The notes under the pieces are model-generated. The model did no database searches and was not told where the DNA came from. It saw only the letters and a list, made by a program, of their open reading frames with translations. A program made the translations under genes and the position numbers. From Paraburkholderia phenoliruptrix (GTDB taxonomy: Bacteria > Pseudomonadota > Gammaproteobacteria > Burkholderiales > Burkholderiaceae), in the NCBI RefSeq assembly GCF_019511605.1, contig NZ_JAEUAV010000031.1, forward strand, positions 1 to 64,000: a stretch of DNA of 64,000 nt, written 5' to 3'. Positions 52,281-63,494 of this stretch are shown here, piece after piece. Every line of letters begins with the position of its first letter. The first letter of the stretch is position 1.

Positions 52281-52610
52281 TTGGCGTGGTCGCCGCAGTT
52301 GCGGAAGCCGCGACAACCAGCCCACCGCCCATCACCTCACAGTCCGCATCCACCCACGGCCGCACCGGCGCAGAGCTGCAAAATTCTGCCGCCACATTGG
52401 CCAACCAGAAAAGCTGGCGCGTCCGGTAGTCCGCTTGGCGCGAATTGTTGAACTTCGGCACTTTCCGCATGCCGAAGCTGCAGAAAACAGCCGGAAACAC
52501 GCGGAAAAGTTTGCTTGAGCACGCGCAAAACGCGCGTGATTGCTAGGGTAGTCCCACGGCATTAGAATGTCCTGCATTCCCGTCACCGACCACGCCCGAG
52601 GCGAGCCCGC
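52281..52610. other. coaE-zapD intergenic region with two hairpins
   Basis: No gene is seen in these 330 bases. Two hairpins occur in the second half: CTTCGGCA / TGCCGAAG (52453-52477) with a 9-base loop, and CACGCGC / GCGCGTG with a 5-base loop near 52520-52540. Neither is followed by a T run, so they are not standard terminators. A zapD promoter is expected here but not identified. Confidence 0.5.
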
Positions 52611-53366
52611 TTGATCCTTTACGAGTACCCCTTCAACGAGCGAATCCGGACGCTATTGCGCCTCGAAGATCTGTTCGAGCGCTTCACGTTCTTTCTGACG
52701 CAGGAAGACGCCAGGGAACACCACGTCGCACTGACCACGCTGTTCGAGATCTCCGAGGTAGCGGGTCGCGCGGATCTCAAGTCGGATCTGATGAAGGAAC
52801 TCGAGCGGCAGCGGCAAACGCTGGCGCCGTTTCGCGGCAATCCCGGAATCGAGCAGAACGCGCTCGAGGCCGTGCTCGGTGAAATCGAGCAGACCCTGGC
52901 GGGGCTCTCGCAAATGCAGGGGAAAACCGGGCAGCATCTTGCAGAGAACGAATGGCTTGCCAGCATCCGCAGCCGGGCAATCATCCCGGGCGGTACCTGC
53001 AAGTTCGACCTGCCGTCCTACTACGCGTGGCAACAGCTTCATCCCGACCAACGCCGGCAGGACATCGCCAAATGGGTCACCCCACTTCTGCCGCTGCGCG
53101 ACGCCGCCACCATCGTGCTGCGGCTTGCACGCGAGTCCGGTCAGGCGTCCAAGGTCATGGCTATGGCGGGCAGCTATCAGCAAATGCTGTCGGGCCGCTC
53201 ATACCAATTGATGCAGGTGCGCGTCGCCCCCGAGTTGCGCGTAATTCCCGAGGCCAGCGCCAATAAATACATGCTGTGGGTGCGCTTCACGGTGCAGGAC
53301 GGTGATCTGCGTCCGCGTGCAGTAGATGTGGACGTGCCCTTTCAGCTCACACTCTGCAGCCTGTAA
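52611..53366 (+). CDS. zapD: Cell division protein ZapD
   Basis: Binds the C-terminal tail of FtsZ and bundles its filaments at the septal ring. The 251-residue protein starts ILYEYPFNERIRTLLRLEDLF and continues FFLTQEDAREHHVALTTLFEI, LSGRSYQLMQVRV and SANKYMLWVRF, all family runs. The start is TTG at 52611, since the protein matches from its first residues and no ATG precedes them. FtsZ itself lies at 62181. Confidence 0.95.
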   Translation: MILYEYPFNERIRTLLRLEDLFERFTFFLTQEDAREHHVALTTLFEISEVAGRADLKSDLMKELERQRQTLAPFRGNPGIEQNALEAVLGEIEQTLAGLSQMQGKTGQHLAENEWLASIRSRAIIPGGTCKFDLPSYYAWQQLHPDQRRQDIAKWVTPLLPLRDAATIVLRLARESGQASKVMAMAGSYQQMLSGRSYQLMQVRVAPELRVIPEASANKYMLWVRFTVQDGDLRPRAVDVDVPFQLTLCSL

Positions 53367-53493
53367 GTTGGCTCCGTAGCACCGTCAGACAGATTCGAAT
53401 CGAGCAGGCGGTCTCGCTCGCCCGCGCCTTTGAAGCGGCGAGAAATGCCCTTATATTCGATACTTGTTCCATTTGCACTGACTGCCTGCCCGT

Positions 53494-53691
53494 ATGCCAA
53501 CCGTCGTCAAATGCCCTACTTGCGGAAAGGACGTCCGCTGGACGCCCGAAAGCAGGTTTCGCCCTTTTTGCTCCGAGCGCTGCAAACAGATCGATCTTGG
53601 CGCCTGGGCCGCCGAGAAGTACAAGATCGGCGGAACCGACCAGGAAGCGCCGTCGGACGAGACGCCAGGCGGGGACTACAACCCGCACTGA
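53494..53691 (+). CDS. yacG: YacG-type zinc-finger DNA gyrase inhibitor
   Basis: A 65-residue zinc protein that binds and inhibits DNA gyrase in E. coli. The four cysteines are in VKCPTCGKDVRW and FCSERCKQIDLGAW, matching the family closely. The C-terminus is short and acidic/polar. It follows zapD after 127 bases and converges on mutT after 133 bases, where no clear terminator is seen. Confidence 0.93.
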   Translation: MPTVVKCPTCGKDVRWTPESRFRPFCSERCKQIDLGAWAAEKYKIGGTDQEAPSDETPGGDYNPH

Positions 53692-53824
53692 CCGACACGC
53701 CGCACAGTTAGCGCCCGCGGCTGCCTTGTGGCGCGCGACAACCGGCGCCCGCCGTGTGTCGCGGAGCGCGTAACGAGACCGCACACGCCCGCAGCGCACA
53801 CCACGCACCGCGCTTGAGCGCCAC

Positions 53825-54250
53825 CTATTCCGTGTGCTCCGCCGCGAGCCATTCCAGCACGGGAATGGTGGCCGGCAGCAGCGGCGAAACCTCCGCCGGC
53901 AACGCCTGCCAGACGAACGCCTGACCTTCGCGGCCGTGCGGCTCGCCGGTCCACTGCGTCACCTTGCAGAAAAAGAGCCGCACATAGGCGTGCGGATAAT
54001 CGTGTTCGAGCGTATGCCATAAGTTGCACGCCTTGACGTCGATACCGAGCTCCTCGTGCAACTCGCGTGCGAGCGCCGCCTCGACGGTTTCCCCCGCTTC
54101 CAGCTTGCCACCTGGGAATTCCCAGTAGCCTTCGTACGGCTTGCCTGCCGGACGCTGCGCCAACAGATAGCGCCCATCCGGCTGCACGAGCACGCCGACA
54201 GCGACCTCCGTGACGGGGCGGCCGGCCGCATTCTTCTGGGCGTCGCTCAT
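53825..54250 (-). CDS. mutT: MutT-type Nudix hydrolase (8-oxo-dGTP diphosphatase)
   Basis: Removes oxidised 8-oxo-dGTP from the nucleotide pool. The 141-residue protein has the Nudix box GGKLEAGETVEAALAREL followed by HEELGI, with the preceding WEFPGGK as in MutT. I place the start at ATG 54250, which begins MSDAQKNAAGR and overlaps the DUF815 gene stop by 4 bases; the frame is open further upstream. MutT is the likely identity, though broader Nudix activity is not excluded. Confidence 0.9.
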   Translation of the reverse strand: MSDAQKNAAGRPVTEVAVGVLVQPDGRYLLAQRPAGKPYEGYWEFPGGKLEAGETVEAALARELHEELGIDVKACNLWHTLEHDYPHAYVRLFFCKVTQWTGEPHGREGQAFVWQALPAEVSPLLPATIPVLEWLAAEHTE

Positions 54251-55116
54251 GACTGCGATTTCCGGCCGGACCAGTCGCGTGCAAACTGCCATGCGACACG
54301 CCCCGAACGTGAGCCGCGCTCGAGCGCCCACACCAGCGCGTCGCCGCGGGCCGCTTCGACTTCCGCGTCGTTGCAGCCAAAATGCCGCAACCAGTGCGCA
54401 ATGATCGACAGGTAGTCGTCCTGCTTGAAGGGGTAAAAGCTGACCCACAAGCCGAAACGTTCTGACAGCGAGATCTTTTCTTCGACAAGCTCGCCGGGGT
54501 GGATCTCACCATCGGACGTGTGCTTGTAAGTCTCGTTGTCGCTCATGTACTCGGGCAGCAAATGGCGGCGGTTCGACGTCGCGTATATCAGCACGTTGTC
54601 CGACTGGGCGGCGACCGAACCGTCGAGCGCGACCTTGAGCGCCTTGTAGCCCGACTCGCCGTCTTCGAACGAAAGGTCGTCACAAAACACCACGAAGCGT
54701 TCCGGCCGCTGCGCGATCAGTTCGACAATGTCGCCGAGATCGTGCAGATCGTCCTTGTCCACTTCGATGAGACGCAGGCCGTCTTTGGCGTACGCGTTCA
54801 GACAGGCCTTGATCAGCGACGACTTGCCGGTGCCGCGCGCGCCCGTCAACAGCACGTTGTTGGCCGGCAGCTTGTGCACGAACTGGCGCGTGTTCTGCTC
54901 GATCAGCGCTTTCTGACGATCGATGTTTTGCAGATCGTCCAGCGTGATCGTCGAAATGGCCGGCACCGCTTGCAGATAGCCGCGCCCCTGGCGCTTGCGC
55001 CAGCGGAAAGCGACCGCCGCCGACCAGTCGATCTCAGGCGCGGCGGGCGGCAGCATGGCTTCCAGGCGCACGAGCACAGCTTCGGCCCGTGTCAGAAACT
55101 GTTCGAGTTTGTCCAT
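54247..55116 (-). CDS. DUF815-family AAA-type ATPase
   Basis: A 289-residue P-loop protein of the DUF815 group. It starts MDKLEQFLTRAEAVL; Walker A is NVLLTGARGTGKSSLIKA, a Walker-B-like stretch is RFVVFCDDLSFEDGE, and YATSNRRHLLPEYM resembles a sensor-1 region. Similar ATPases lie next to mutT in many beta-proteobacteria, with unknown function. The start at 55116 is chosen by the family N-terminus; no strong ribosome-binding site is visible. Confidence 0.85.
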   Translation of the reverse strand: MDKLEQFLTRAEAVLVRLEAMLPPAAPEIDWSAAVAFRWRKRQGRGYLQAVPAISTITLDDLQNIDRQKALIEQNTRQFVHKLPANNVLLTGARGTGKSSLIKACLNAYAKDGLRLIEVDKDDLHDLGDIVELIAQRPERFVVFCDDLSFEDGESGYKALKVALDGSVAAQSDNVLIYATSNRRHLLPEYMSDNETYKHTSDGEIHPGELVEEKISLSERFGLWVSFYPFKQDDYLSIIAHWLRHFGCNDAEVEAARGDALVWALERGSRSGRVAWQFARDWSGRKSQS

Positions 55117-55154
55117 GACAATGAATGAGCGGCGAGCGCCGCGTAATGAACCGG

Positions 55155-56396
55155 TTACGAGCGGTAGTCGGCGTTGATGCTCACGTAGTCGTGCGACAGA
55201 TCGCAAGTCCAGATCGTGGCTTGCGCATCGCCGCGGCCGAGCACGACGCGAATGCCGATCTCGCTCTTCTTCATGACGCGCTGACCGTCTTCCTCACGGT
55301 ATGCCGGGTTGCGGCCACCGGCTGTGGCAACTAGCACGTCGTCCAGATACAGATCGATCTTGCCGACGTCGAGATCGTCGATGCCGGCATAGCCGATGGC
55401 GGCCAGAATGCGGCCAAGGTTCGGGTCCGATGCATAGAACGCCGTCTTCACGAGCGGCGAATGGCCGATCGCATACGCAATCTGGCGACATTCGCCGACG
55501 CTCGAACCGCCTTCCACATGAACCGTCATGAACTTGGTCGCGCCTTCGCCGTCGCGCACGATCAGTTGCGCAAGCGTCTGCGCGACTTCGGTCACCGCAT
55601 CGCGCAACGCAGCGTAAGCGGGCGAGTCGGTGGAGGTGATCGCCGGCAGGCTGGATTTGCCCGACGCAATCAGGATGAACGAATCGTTGGTGGAGGTATC
55701 GCCGTCGATCGTAATGCAGTTGAACGAACGGTCCGCCACGTGTTTGACGAGCGCGTCGAGCACCGGCTGCGCAACGGCGGCGTCGAACGCGAGAAAGCCG
55801 AGCATGGTCGCCATGTTCGGCTTGATCATGCCGGCACCCTTGCTGATGCCGGTCAGCGTGACGGTATGCCCTTCAATCGTGACCTGGCGCGAGGTTGCCT
55901 TCGGCAGCGTGTCGGTGGTCATGATTGCCTGCGCGGCGTCGTACCAGTTCGCTTCCTTGCGGTTGGCCAACGCGGCGGGCAAGCCCGCCTTCAGACGGTC
56001 GACCGGCAGCGGCTCGAGAATCACACCCGTCGAAAACGGCAGCACCTGTTCGGGGGCGATGTCGGCGAGCCGCGCGAGTTCCGCGCAGGTCTCGCGTGCA
56101 TGTGCGAGGCCCGGCTCGCCGGTGCCCGCATTTGCGTTGCCAGTGTTGATCACGAGCGCCCGAATCGGCTTGCCGCCGGCGCGCACGCGCTGCAGATTCT
56201 CGCGGCAGACGGTGACCGGCGCCGCGCAGAAGCGATTTTGCGTGAACACGCCACCTACCGTCGCGCCTTCGTCGACGGAAATGACGAGCACGTCCTTGCG
56301 GTTCGGCTTGCGGATGTTCGCCTCTGCCCAACCGAGCGTGACGCCGGCGACGGGATGCAGTTGAGCGGGATCGATCGAAGGGAAATTGACAGCCAT
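55155..56396 (-). CDS. argJ: Bifunctional ornithine acetyltransferase/N-acetylglutamate synthase
   Basis: Recycles the acetyl group in arginine synthesis. The 413-residue proenzyme is cleaved between Ala and Thr in KPNMATMLGFLAFD to make alpha and beta chains. Other family runs are GVTLGWAEANIRK near the start and FNCITIDGDTSTNDSF in the second half, with FMTVHVEGG and GRILAAIGYAG. It lies 38 bases upstream of the DUF815 gene and 164 bases after secA. Confidence 0.96.
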   Translation of the reverse strand: MAVNFPSIDPAQLHPVAGVTLGWAEANIRKPNRKDVLVISVDEGATVGGVFTQNRFCAAPVTVCRENLQRVRAGGKPIRALVINTGNANAGTGEPGLAHARETCAELARLADIAPEQVLPFSTGVILEPLPVDRLKAGLPAALANRKEANWYDAAQAIMTTDTLPKATSRQVTIEGHTVTLTGISKGAGMIKPNMATMLGFLAFDAAVAQPVLDALVKHVADRSFNCITIDGDTSTNDSFILIASGKSSLPAITSTDSPAYAALRDAVTEVAQTLAQLIVRDGEGATKFMTVHVEGGSSVGECRQIAYAIGHSPLVKTAFYASDPNLGRILAAIGYAGIDDLDVGKIDLYLDDVLVATAGGRNPAYREEDGQRVMKKSEIGIRVVLGRGDAQATIWTCDLSHDYVSINADYRS

Positions 56397-56526
56397 GGTC
56401 GCGACCTGTCGAAGAAATGCCGGCGGGCGCCGGCATTGAGGGAAACGGAACTGGTGGCTCGGTCAGGAAGCCGTGCCACCGCGCAATCAACAACACAACA
56501 CGGTGCGAAAGAGCTGCTGTAAAGCG

Positions 56527-56554
56527 AGGCGGCGCGCCTCGAAGCGCGCCGCCT
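56527..56554 (-). terminator. GC-rich hairpin after secA
   Basis: AGGCGGCGCGC and GCGCGCCGCCT form an 11-bp perfect stem around a 6-base loop just after the secA stop. The T run on the minus strand is short (CGCTTTAC), so termination is likely but not certain. Confidence 0.55.
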
Positions 56555-56560
56555 TCGACA

Positions 56561-59371
<2,811 letters not shown>

Positions 59372-59661
59372 CGGATCGGTGTCTGCGTCGCGGCTTCGGC
59401 TGGTTGGCGGGCATGCGGTTCCCGCATGCGCGCTCCGGGGTCAGAAGGGCCTCGGCGGCTTAGTCCAAGAGTGAATTCGAATCGGGGATTTTAGCACGCG
59501 CCCCCGCCCACGCCTGTGTCGACGGCGCGACGCGCGGCGGGCACCGAAGCCCGCCGCGCCGCGCTTTGACGGTGCGACAACGTGCGGCGCTCGCCGCACC
59601 TTGCACGGTACAATCGCGGCGTATCTTCACATGTGGTGCGCCCACGCCGCTACTCTCGAAC

Positions 59662-60147
59662 ATGAGCCGTTCTCCCTCGTTTTCAAGGCCGCCGCCCAAG
59701 CAGTTCAACGTGCGCCGGCCGCAGCCGGTCGTCGAGGTGCTCAACCGCACCGACGCGTTTGCCGCGCTGCGCGCGGGCGTCGAGCAGATCGCCGCGCTCG
59801 AGAAGGACTTGCGCGACCTGCTGCCCGACTATCTGGCGACGAGCGTGGAACCCGGTTTCATCAAGGAAGGCGTGCTGGCGCTCTTTGCCGCGCACAATGC
59901 CCTCGCGGCGCGCCTGCGGCATCTGGAGCCGCGGCTGCTGGCGGATCTGCAACAGCGCGGCTGGCCGGTGAATGCACTGCGCATCCGGGTCCGCCCGCAG
60001 CCCGCCAGACAACCGCCGCCCGAAAAACAGGCGCGCATGACGCCTGCCGGGGCCGACGCGTTGCACGCGCTCAGCGAATCTCTGGCGCCCTCGCCTTTGC
60101 GCGAAGCGCTGGCCAGAATGGCGGCGCGGCATCGGAAAAATCGCTGA
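59662..60147 (+). CDS. dciA: DciA-family (DUF721) protein
   Basis: A 161-residue protein with a DUF721 domain (about residues 10-90; PQPVVEVLNRTDAFAALRAG, LPDYLATSVEPGFIKEG, LALFAAHNALAARLRHLE). DciA helps load the replicative helicase in bacteria lacking DnaC/DnaI, by family knowledge. The C-terminal 60 residues are a Pro/Arg/Ala-rich tail. The ATG at 59662 matches the family start MSRSPSFSRPPPKQ. It is convergent with lpxC, the two separated by a palindromic terminator. Confidence 0.85.
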   Translation: MSRSPSFSRPPPKQFNVRRPQPVVEVLNRTDAFAALRAGVEQIAALEKDLRDLLPDYLATSVEPGFIKEGVLALFAAHNALAARLRHLEPRLLADLQQRGWPVNALRIRVRPQPARQPPPEKQARMTPAGADALHALSESLAPSPLREALARMAARHRKNR

Positions 60148-60151
60148 ACAA

Positions 60152-60185
60152 AAAAATAAGCGGCTCATATGAGCCGCTTATTTTT
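60152..60185. terminator. Bidirectional terminator between dciA and lpxC
   Basis: A perfect 34-base palindrome centred on CATATG: five A residues, a stem TAAGCGGCTC and its complement, then five T residues. It would stop transcription from either side where dciA and lpxC converge. Confidence 0.95.
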
Positions 60186-60231
60186 CATGCACCCGCTTCG
60201 GAAATTTCACCCACCACGCGATGCCAGTTCC

Positions 60232-61149
60232 TTACCCAAAAGCCGTCTGCGTCTCATACGCAAAGCCTCGCGGGGCCTTTTGCGTGTCTTCGAACGTAAC
60301 GATCTCGTAGGAATCTTCATGCGCGAGCAGTTCGCGCAGCAGCGCATTGTTCAGGCCGTGGCCCGACTTGTATGCGTTGTACGAAGCCAGCAGCGGATGC
60401 CCGACCACATACAGGTCGCCAATGGCGTCCAGCATCTTGTGCTTCACGAACTCGTCGTCGTAGCGCAGTCCGTCGTTGTTCAGGATGCGGTATTCGTCGA
60501 GCACGATCGCGTTGTCCATGCTGCCGCCGCGCGCAAGACCCAGCTCCCGCATCATCTCGACTTCATGCGCGAAGCCGAACGTGCGGGCGCGCGCGATTTC
60601 GCGCACGTACGACGTGTTGGCGAAATCCACTTCCAGCGCCTGGCCGGTTTTGTCGACCGCCGGGTGACGGAAATCGATCGTGAACTTGAGCTTGAAACCG
60701 AAATACGGGTCGAGCCGGGCGAACTTGTCGCCGTCGCGAATCTCAACCGGCCTGGTGACCTTGATGAACTTCTTTGCCGCGTTCTGTTCTTCGATTCCCG
60801 CTGATTGAATCAGAAACACGAACGAGCTGGCGCTGCCGTCCATGATGGGAATTTCTTCGGCAGTGACGTCGACATACAGATTGTCGATGCCAAGACCGGC
60901 GCAGGCGGACATCAAATGCTCGATGGTCGAAACGCGCGCGCCGTCTTTCTGCAACACTGAAGCAAGACGCGTATCGCCAATCGCCATGGCCGACGCAGGA
61001 ATGTCCACGGGCGTGGGCAAATCCACGCGCGAGAACACGATGCCCGTATCCGGCGCTGCCGGCCGGAGCGTCAGGTTGACTTTACGGCCGGAGTGCAAAC
61101 CGATGCCGACTGTCTTGACGATTGATTTGATAGTGCGCTGCTTCAACAT
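60232..61149 (-). CDS. lpxC: UDP-3-O-acyl-N-acetylglucosamine deacetylase
   Basis: Zinc enzyme, the committed step of lipid A synthesis. The 305 residues equal E. coli LpxC; it starts MLKQRTIKSIVKTVGIGLHSG. Zinc ligands are His in STIEHLMSACAGLG, His and Asp in DEFVKHKMLDAIGDLYVVG, with DGSASSFVFLI upstream. The ATG at 61149 is chosen by family start; the frame is open 18 codons further. A TATAAT at 61206-61211 on the minus strand is a good -10 box. Confidence 0.97.
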   Translation of the reverse strand: MLKQRTIKSIVKTVGIGLHSGRKVNLTLRPAAPDTGIVFSRVDLPTPVDIPASAMAIGDTRLASVLQKDGARVSTIEHLMSACAGLGIDNLYVDVTAEEIPIMDGSASSFVFLIQSAGIEEQNAAKKFIKVTRPVEIRDGDKFARLDPYFGFKLKFTIDFRHPAVDKTGQALEVDFANTSYVREIARARTFGFAHEVEMMRELGLARGGSMDNAIVLDEYRILNNDGLRYDDEFVKHKMLDAIGDLYVVGHPLLASYNAYKSGHGLNNALLRELLAHEDSYEIVTFEDTQKAPRGFAYETQTAFG

Positions 61150-61205
61150 GGTGATCTTGTTTTCGATTGAAAATCCCAATCGGGACTTTTTGTTCCATAG
61201 CACGA

Positions 61206-61211
61206 ATTATA
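61206..61211 (-). promoter_or_regulatory. Candidate -10 box of lpxC
   Basis: A perfect TATAAT on the minus strand gives a leader of about 50 bases before the lpxC ATG. The -35 region is poor (a GC-rich ACGCTC near the expected spot). Confidence 0.45.
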
Positions 61212-61308
61212 CTCCATAACCCTAAGGAGCGTCTTCGCGCGGAACGTATCAATCTGTTTCGCTGCGTTACCCGCGTTTTTCAACGGGCGCCCGTGAGGGA
61301 AAGCGTGA

Positions 61309-61351
61309 CGGGCCGGCGTCCGGAACGGAGGCGTTTCCGGTCGTCGGCCCG
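61309..61351. repeat. Imperfect hairpin between the peroxiredoxin gene and lpxC
   Basis: CGGGCCG pairs with CGGCCCG and, inside, CCGGAA with TTCCGG, with a small internal loop between. It sits about 100 bases upstream of the lpxC -10 box. No T run follows, so it is not a standard terminator. Confidence 0.5.
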
Positions 61352-61443
61352 CGTAACGGCCTGTCACAAAGCGTCGTTTCCGCCGTTGCCGTTGCGCCAC
61401 ACGATGAACCGCGTGCGAGGCGAAGGCGCTGACGCTTACATAA

Positions 61444-61947
61444 CTAGCTCAACGTCGCGAGGATACTCCCTGCATCGCTCACTTCGAATTTGCCGGCAGC
61501 CTCGACATTCAACGTCTTGACCACGCCGTCGTCGACAACCATTGCGTAGCGCTGGGAACGGATTCCCATGCCGCGCGCCGACAGATCCTGCTCGAGACCG
61601 AGCGCTCGTGTGAAAGCCGCACTTCCGTCCGCCATCATGCGCACCTTGCCCGAGGCGTGCAGATCGCGTCCCCACGCGCCCATTACGAACGCGTCGTTCA
61701 CGGACACGCACCAGATTTCGTCGACACCGGCCGCGCGCAACTGCTCGGCGTGTTCGATATAACCCGGCACATGTTTGGCCGAACAGGTCGGCGTGAAAGC
61801 GCCTGGCAATCCGAAGATCACCACGCGCTTACCCGCCGTCTGCTCGCGCACGTCGAAGCTGTTAGGCCCGATCGTGCAGCCCGCGCGGTCGTCTTCGACA
61901 TACTCGAAGAGCGTTGCGTCGGGCAGCTTGTCACCAGCTTGAATCAT
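61444..61947 (-). CDS. Peroxiredoxin (Prx5/redoxin-type)
   Basis: A 167-residue thiol peroxidase of the 1-Cys/Prx5 group. The peroxidatic Cys is in LPGAFTPTCSAKHVPGYIEH; GVDEIWCVSVNDAFVMGAW supplies a possible second Cys. It starts MIQAGDKLPDATLFEY. Relatives are glutathione- or glutaredoxin-dependent. It lies between ftsZ (234 bases upstream) and lpxC, as is usual in Burkholderiaceae. The region up to ftsZ shows only a small hairpin (CGATGC-gaa-GCATCG near 61964). Confidence 0.92.
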   Translation of the reverse strand: MIQAGDKLPDATLFEYVEDDRAGCTIGPNSFDVREQTAGKRVVIFGLPGAFTPTCSAKHVPGYIEHAEQLRAAGVDEIWCVSVNDAFVMGAWGRDLHASGKVRMMADGSAAFTRALGLEQDLSARGMGIRSQRYAMVVDDGVVKTLNVEAAGKFEVSDAGSILATLS

Positions 61948-62180
61948 GCTCAGTCCTTTGCGTCGATGCGAAGCATCGTTCGCACGTCATCGTGTCGCAG
62001 TGAGTCGGCGACAGTCGCCCAATCCGCTTCGCGATTCCGAAGAGGGCACTTGTCCTTGCCGCGAATCCCACGATACGCGGCTTGTTTGCCGTTCACCCGC
62101 CACGCTCGGGCATTCGTCCGCCAACGCCGTCAAGCCAGGAATGCCCCGGCGGCGCGGCAGCGAAAGCCTGCCCCGTGCGC

Positions 62181-63377
62181 TCAGTCCGCCTGCTTGCGCA
62201 GGAATGCCGGAATGTCGTACGTGTCGACGCCCTTTTCCTGCAGCGCCTGCACGTGCGAAGCCGCGGTGTCGCGCGACGTGCGCCATACCGCCGGCGTATC
62301 CAGCGCGCCGTAGTCGGCGGTGCTGGCGTGCGACGGCGTTGCATACGTAGCGTGCTGTGCGCTGATCGGCTGGTTGTCGGTACCGGTGCGCAGCAAGGTC
62401 ATCGGAGCGGACTGCTGCTTCTTCGCCGCACGGCCCAGACCCGTTGCCACCACGGTCACGCGCAGCGCGTCGCCCATTGCATCGTCGTACACCGCGCCGA
62501 AAATAACCGTGGCGTCTTCTGCGGCGTAGCTCTTGATGGTGTTCATCACTTCGCGCGTTTCCGACAGACGCAGCGAACGGCTCGACGTGATGTTGACCAG
62601 CACGCCGCGCGCGCCCGACAGATCCACGCCTTCCAGCAGCGGGCTCGCAACGGCCTGCTCGGCTGCCAGACGCGCGCGATCGACGCCGGCCACCGTCGCC
62701 GTGCCCATCATCGCCTTGCCCTGCTCGCCCATCACCGTCTTCACGTCTTCGAAGTCAACGTTCACCAGACCGTCGACGTTGATGATTTCCGCGATGCCGG
62801 CCACTGCGTTGTTCAGAACGTCGTCAGCGCACTGGAAGCACTTGTCCATTTCGGCGTCGTCGCCCATCACCTCGAACAGCTTGTCGTTCAGAACGACGAT
62901 CAGCGAGTCGACGTGATCCTCCAGTTGCTGCGAACCGGCTTCTGCTACACGCATGCGCTTGCCGCCTTCGAACTCGAACGGCTTGCTGACCACGCCAACG
63001 GTCAGGATGCCCATTTCTTTGGCGATCTGCGCAACCACGGGTGCTGCGCCCGTACCCGTGCCGCCGCCCATGCCCGCGGTGATGAAGACCATGTGCGCGC
63101 CACGCAGTGCGTCGGCAATACGCTCGCGTGCTTCTTCCGCTGCGGCGCGGCCCATTTCCGGCTTGGCGCCGGCGCCCAAACCCGTGTTGCCCAACTGGAT
63201 CACCGCGGTGGCGCGCGAACGCGACAAAGCCTGCGCGTCCGTGTTCATCACGATGAAGTCGACGCCTTGCACGCCTTTGTTGATCATGTGCTGAACAGCA
63301 TTGCCGCCAGCGCCACCTACTCCGACCACCTTGATGATGGTGCCGTTCGTTTCGGTTTCCAGCATTTGGAAATCCAT
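62181..63377 (-). CDS. ftsZ: Cell division protein FtsZ
   Basis: Tubulin-like GTPase that forms the division ring. The 398-residue protein starts MDFQMLETETNGTIIKVVGV and has the nucleotide loop GVGGAGGNAV, the tubulin signature GGGTGTGAAPVVAQ, and NVDFEDVKTVMGEQGKAMMG. The C-terminal peptide TYDIPAFLRKQAD is the conserved site for FtsA and ZapD binding. ATG 63377 is set by GGAGG 7 bases upstream; the frame extends further without similarity. It follows ftsA after 117 bases. Confidence 0.98.
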   Translation of the reverse strand: MDFQMLETETNGTIIKVVGVGGAGGNAVQHMINKGVQGVDFIVMNTDAQALSRSRATAVIQLGNTGLGAGAKPEMGRAAAEEARERIADALRGAHMVFITAGMGGGTGTGAAPVVAQIAKEMGILTVGVVSKPFEFEGGKRMRVAEAGSQQLEDHVDSLIVVLNDKLFEVMGDDAEMDKCFQCADDVLNNAVAGIAEIINVDGLVNVDFEDVKTVMGEQGKAMMGTATVAGVDRARLAAEQAVASPLLEGVDLSGARGVLVNITSSRSLRLSETREVMNTIKSYAAEDATVIFGAVYDDAMGDALRVTVVATGLGRAAKKQQSAPMTLLRTGTDNQPISAQHATYATPSHASTADYGALDTPAVWRTSRDTAASHVQALQEKGVDTYDIPAFLRKQAD

Positions 63378-63494
63378 GATGCCTCCGTCAAGATAAAAAA
63401 TTGCAGCCACTCGGCCGTTATTCGGCAGGAGATCGGGCAACCTCCTGTCGCGCGCCAGCCGCCGGCACCAGCGCGTATTTCGAAAATGAATGCG

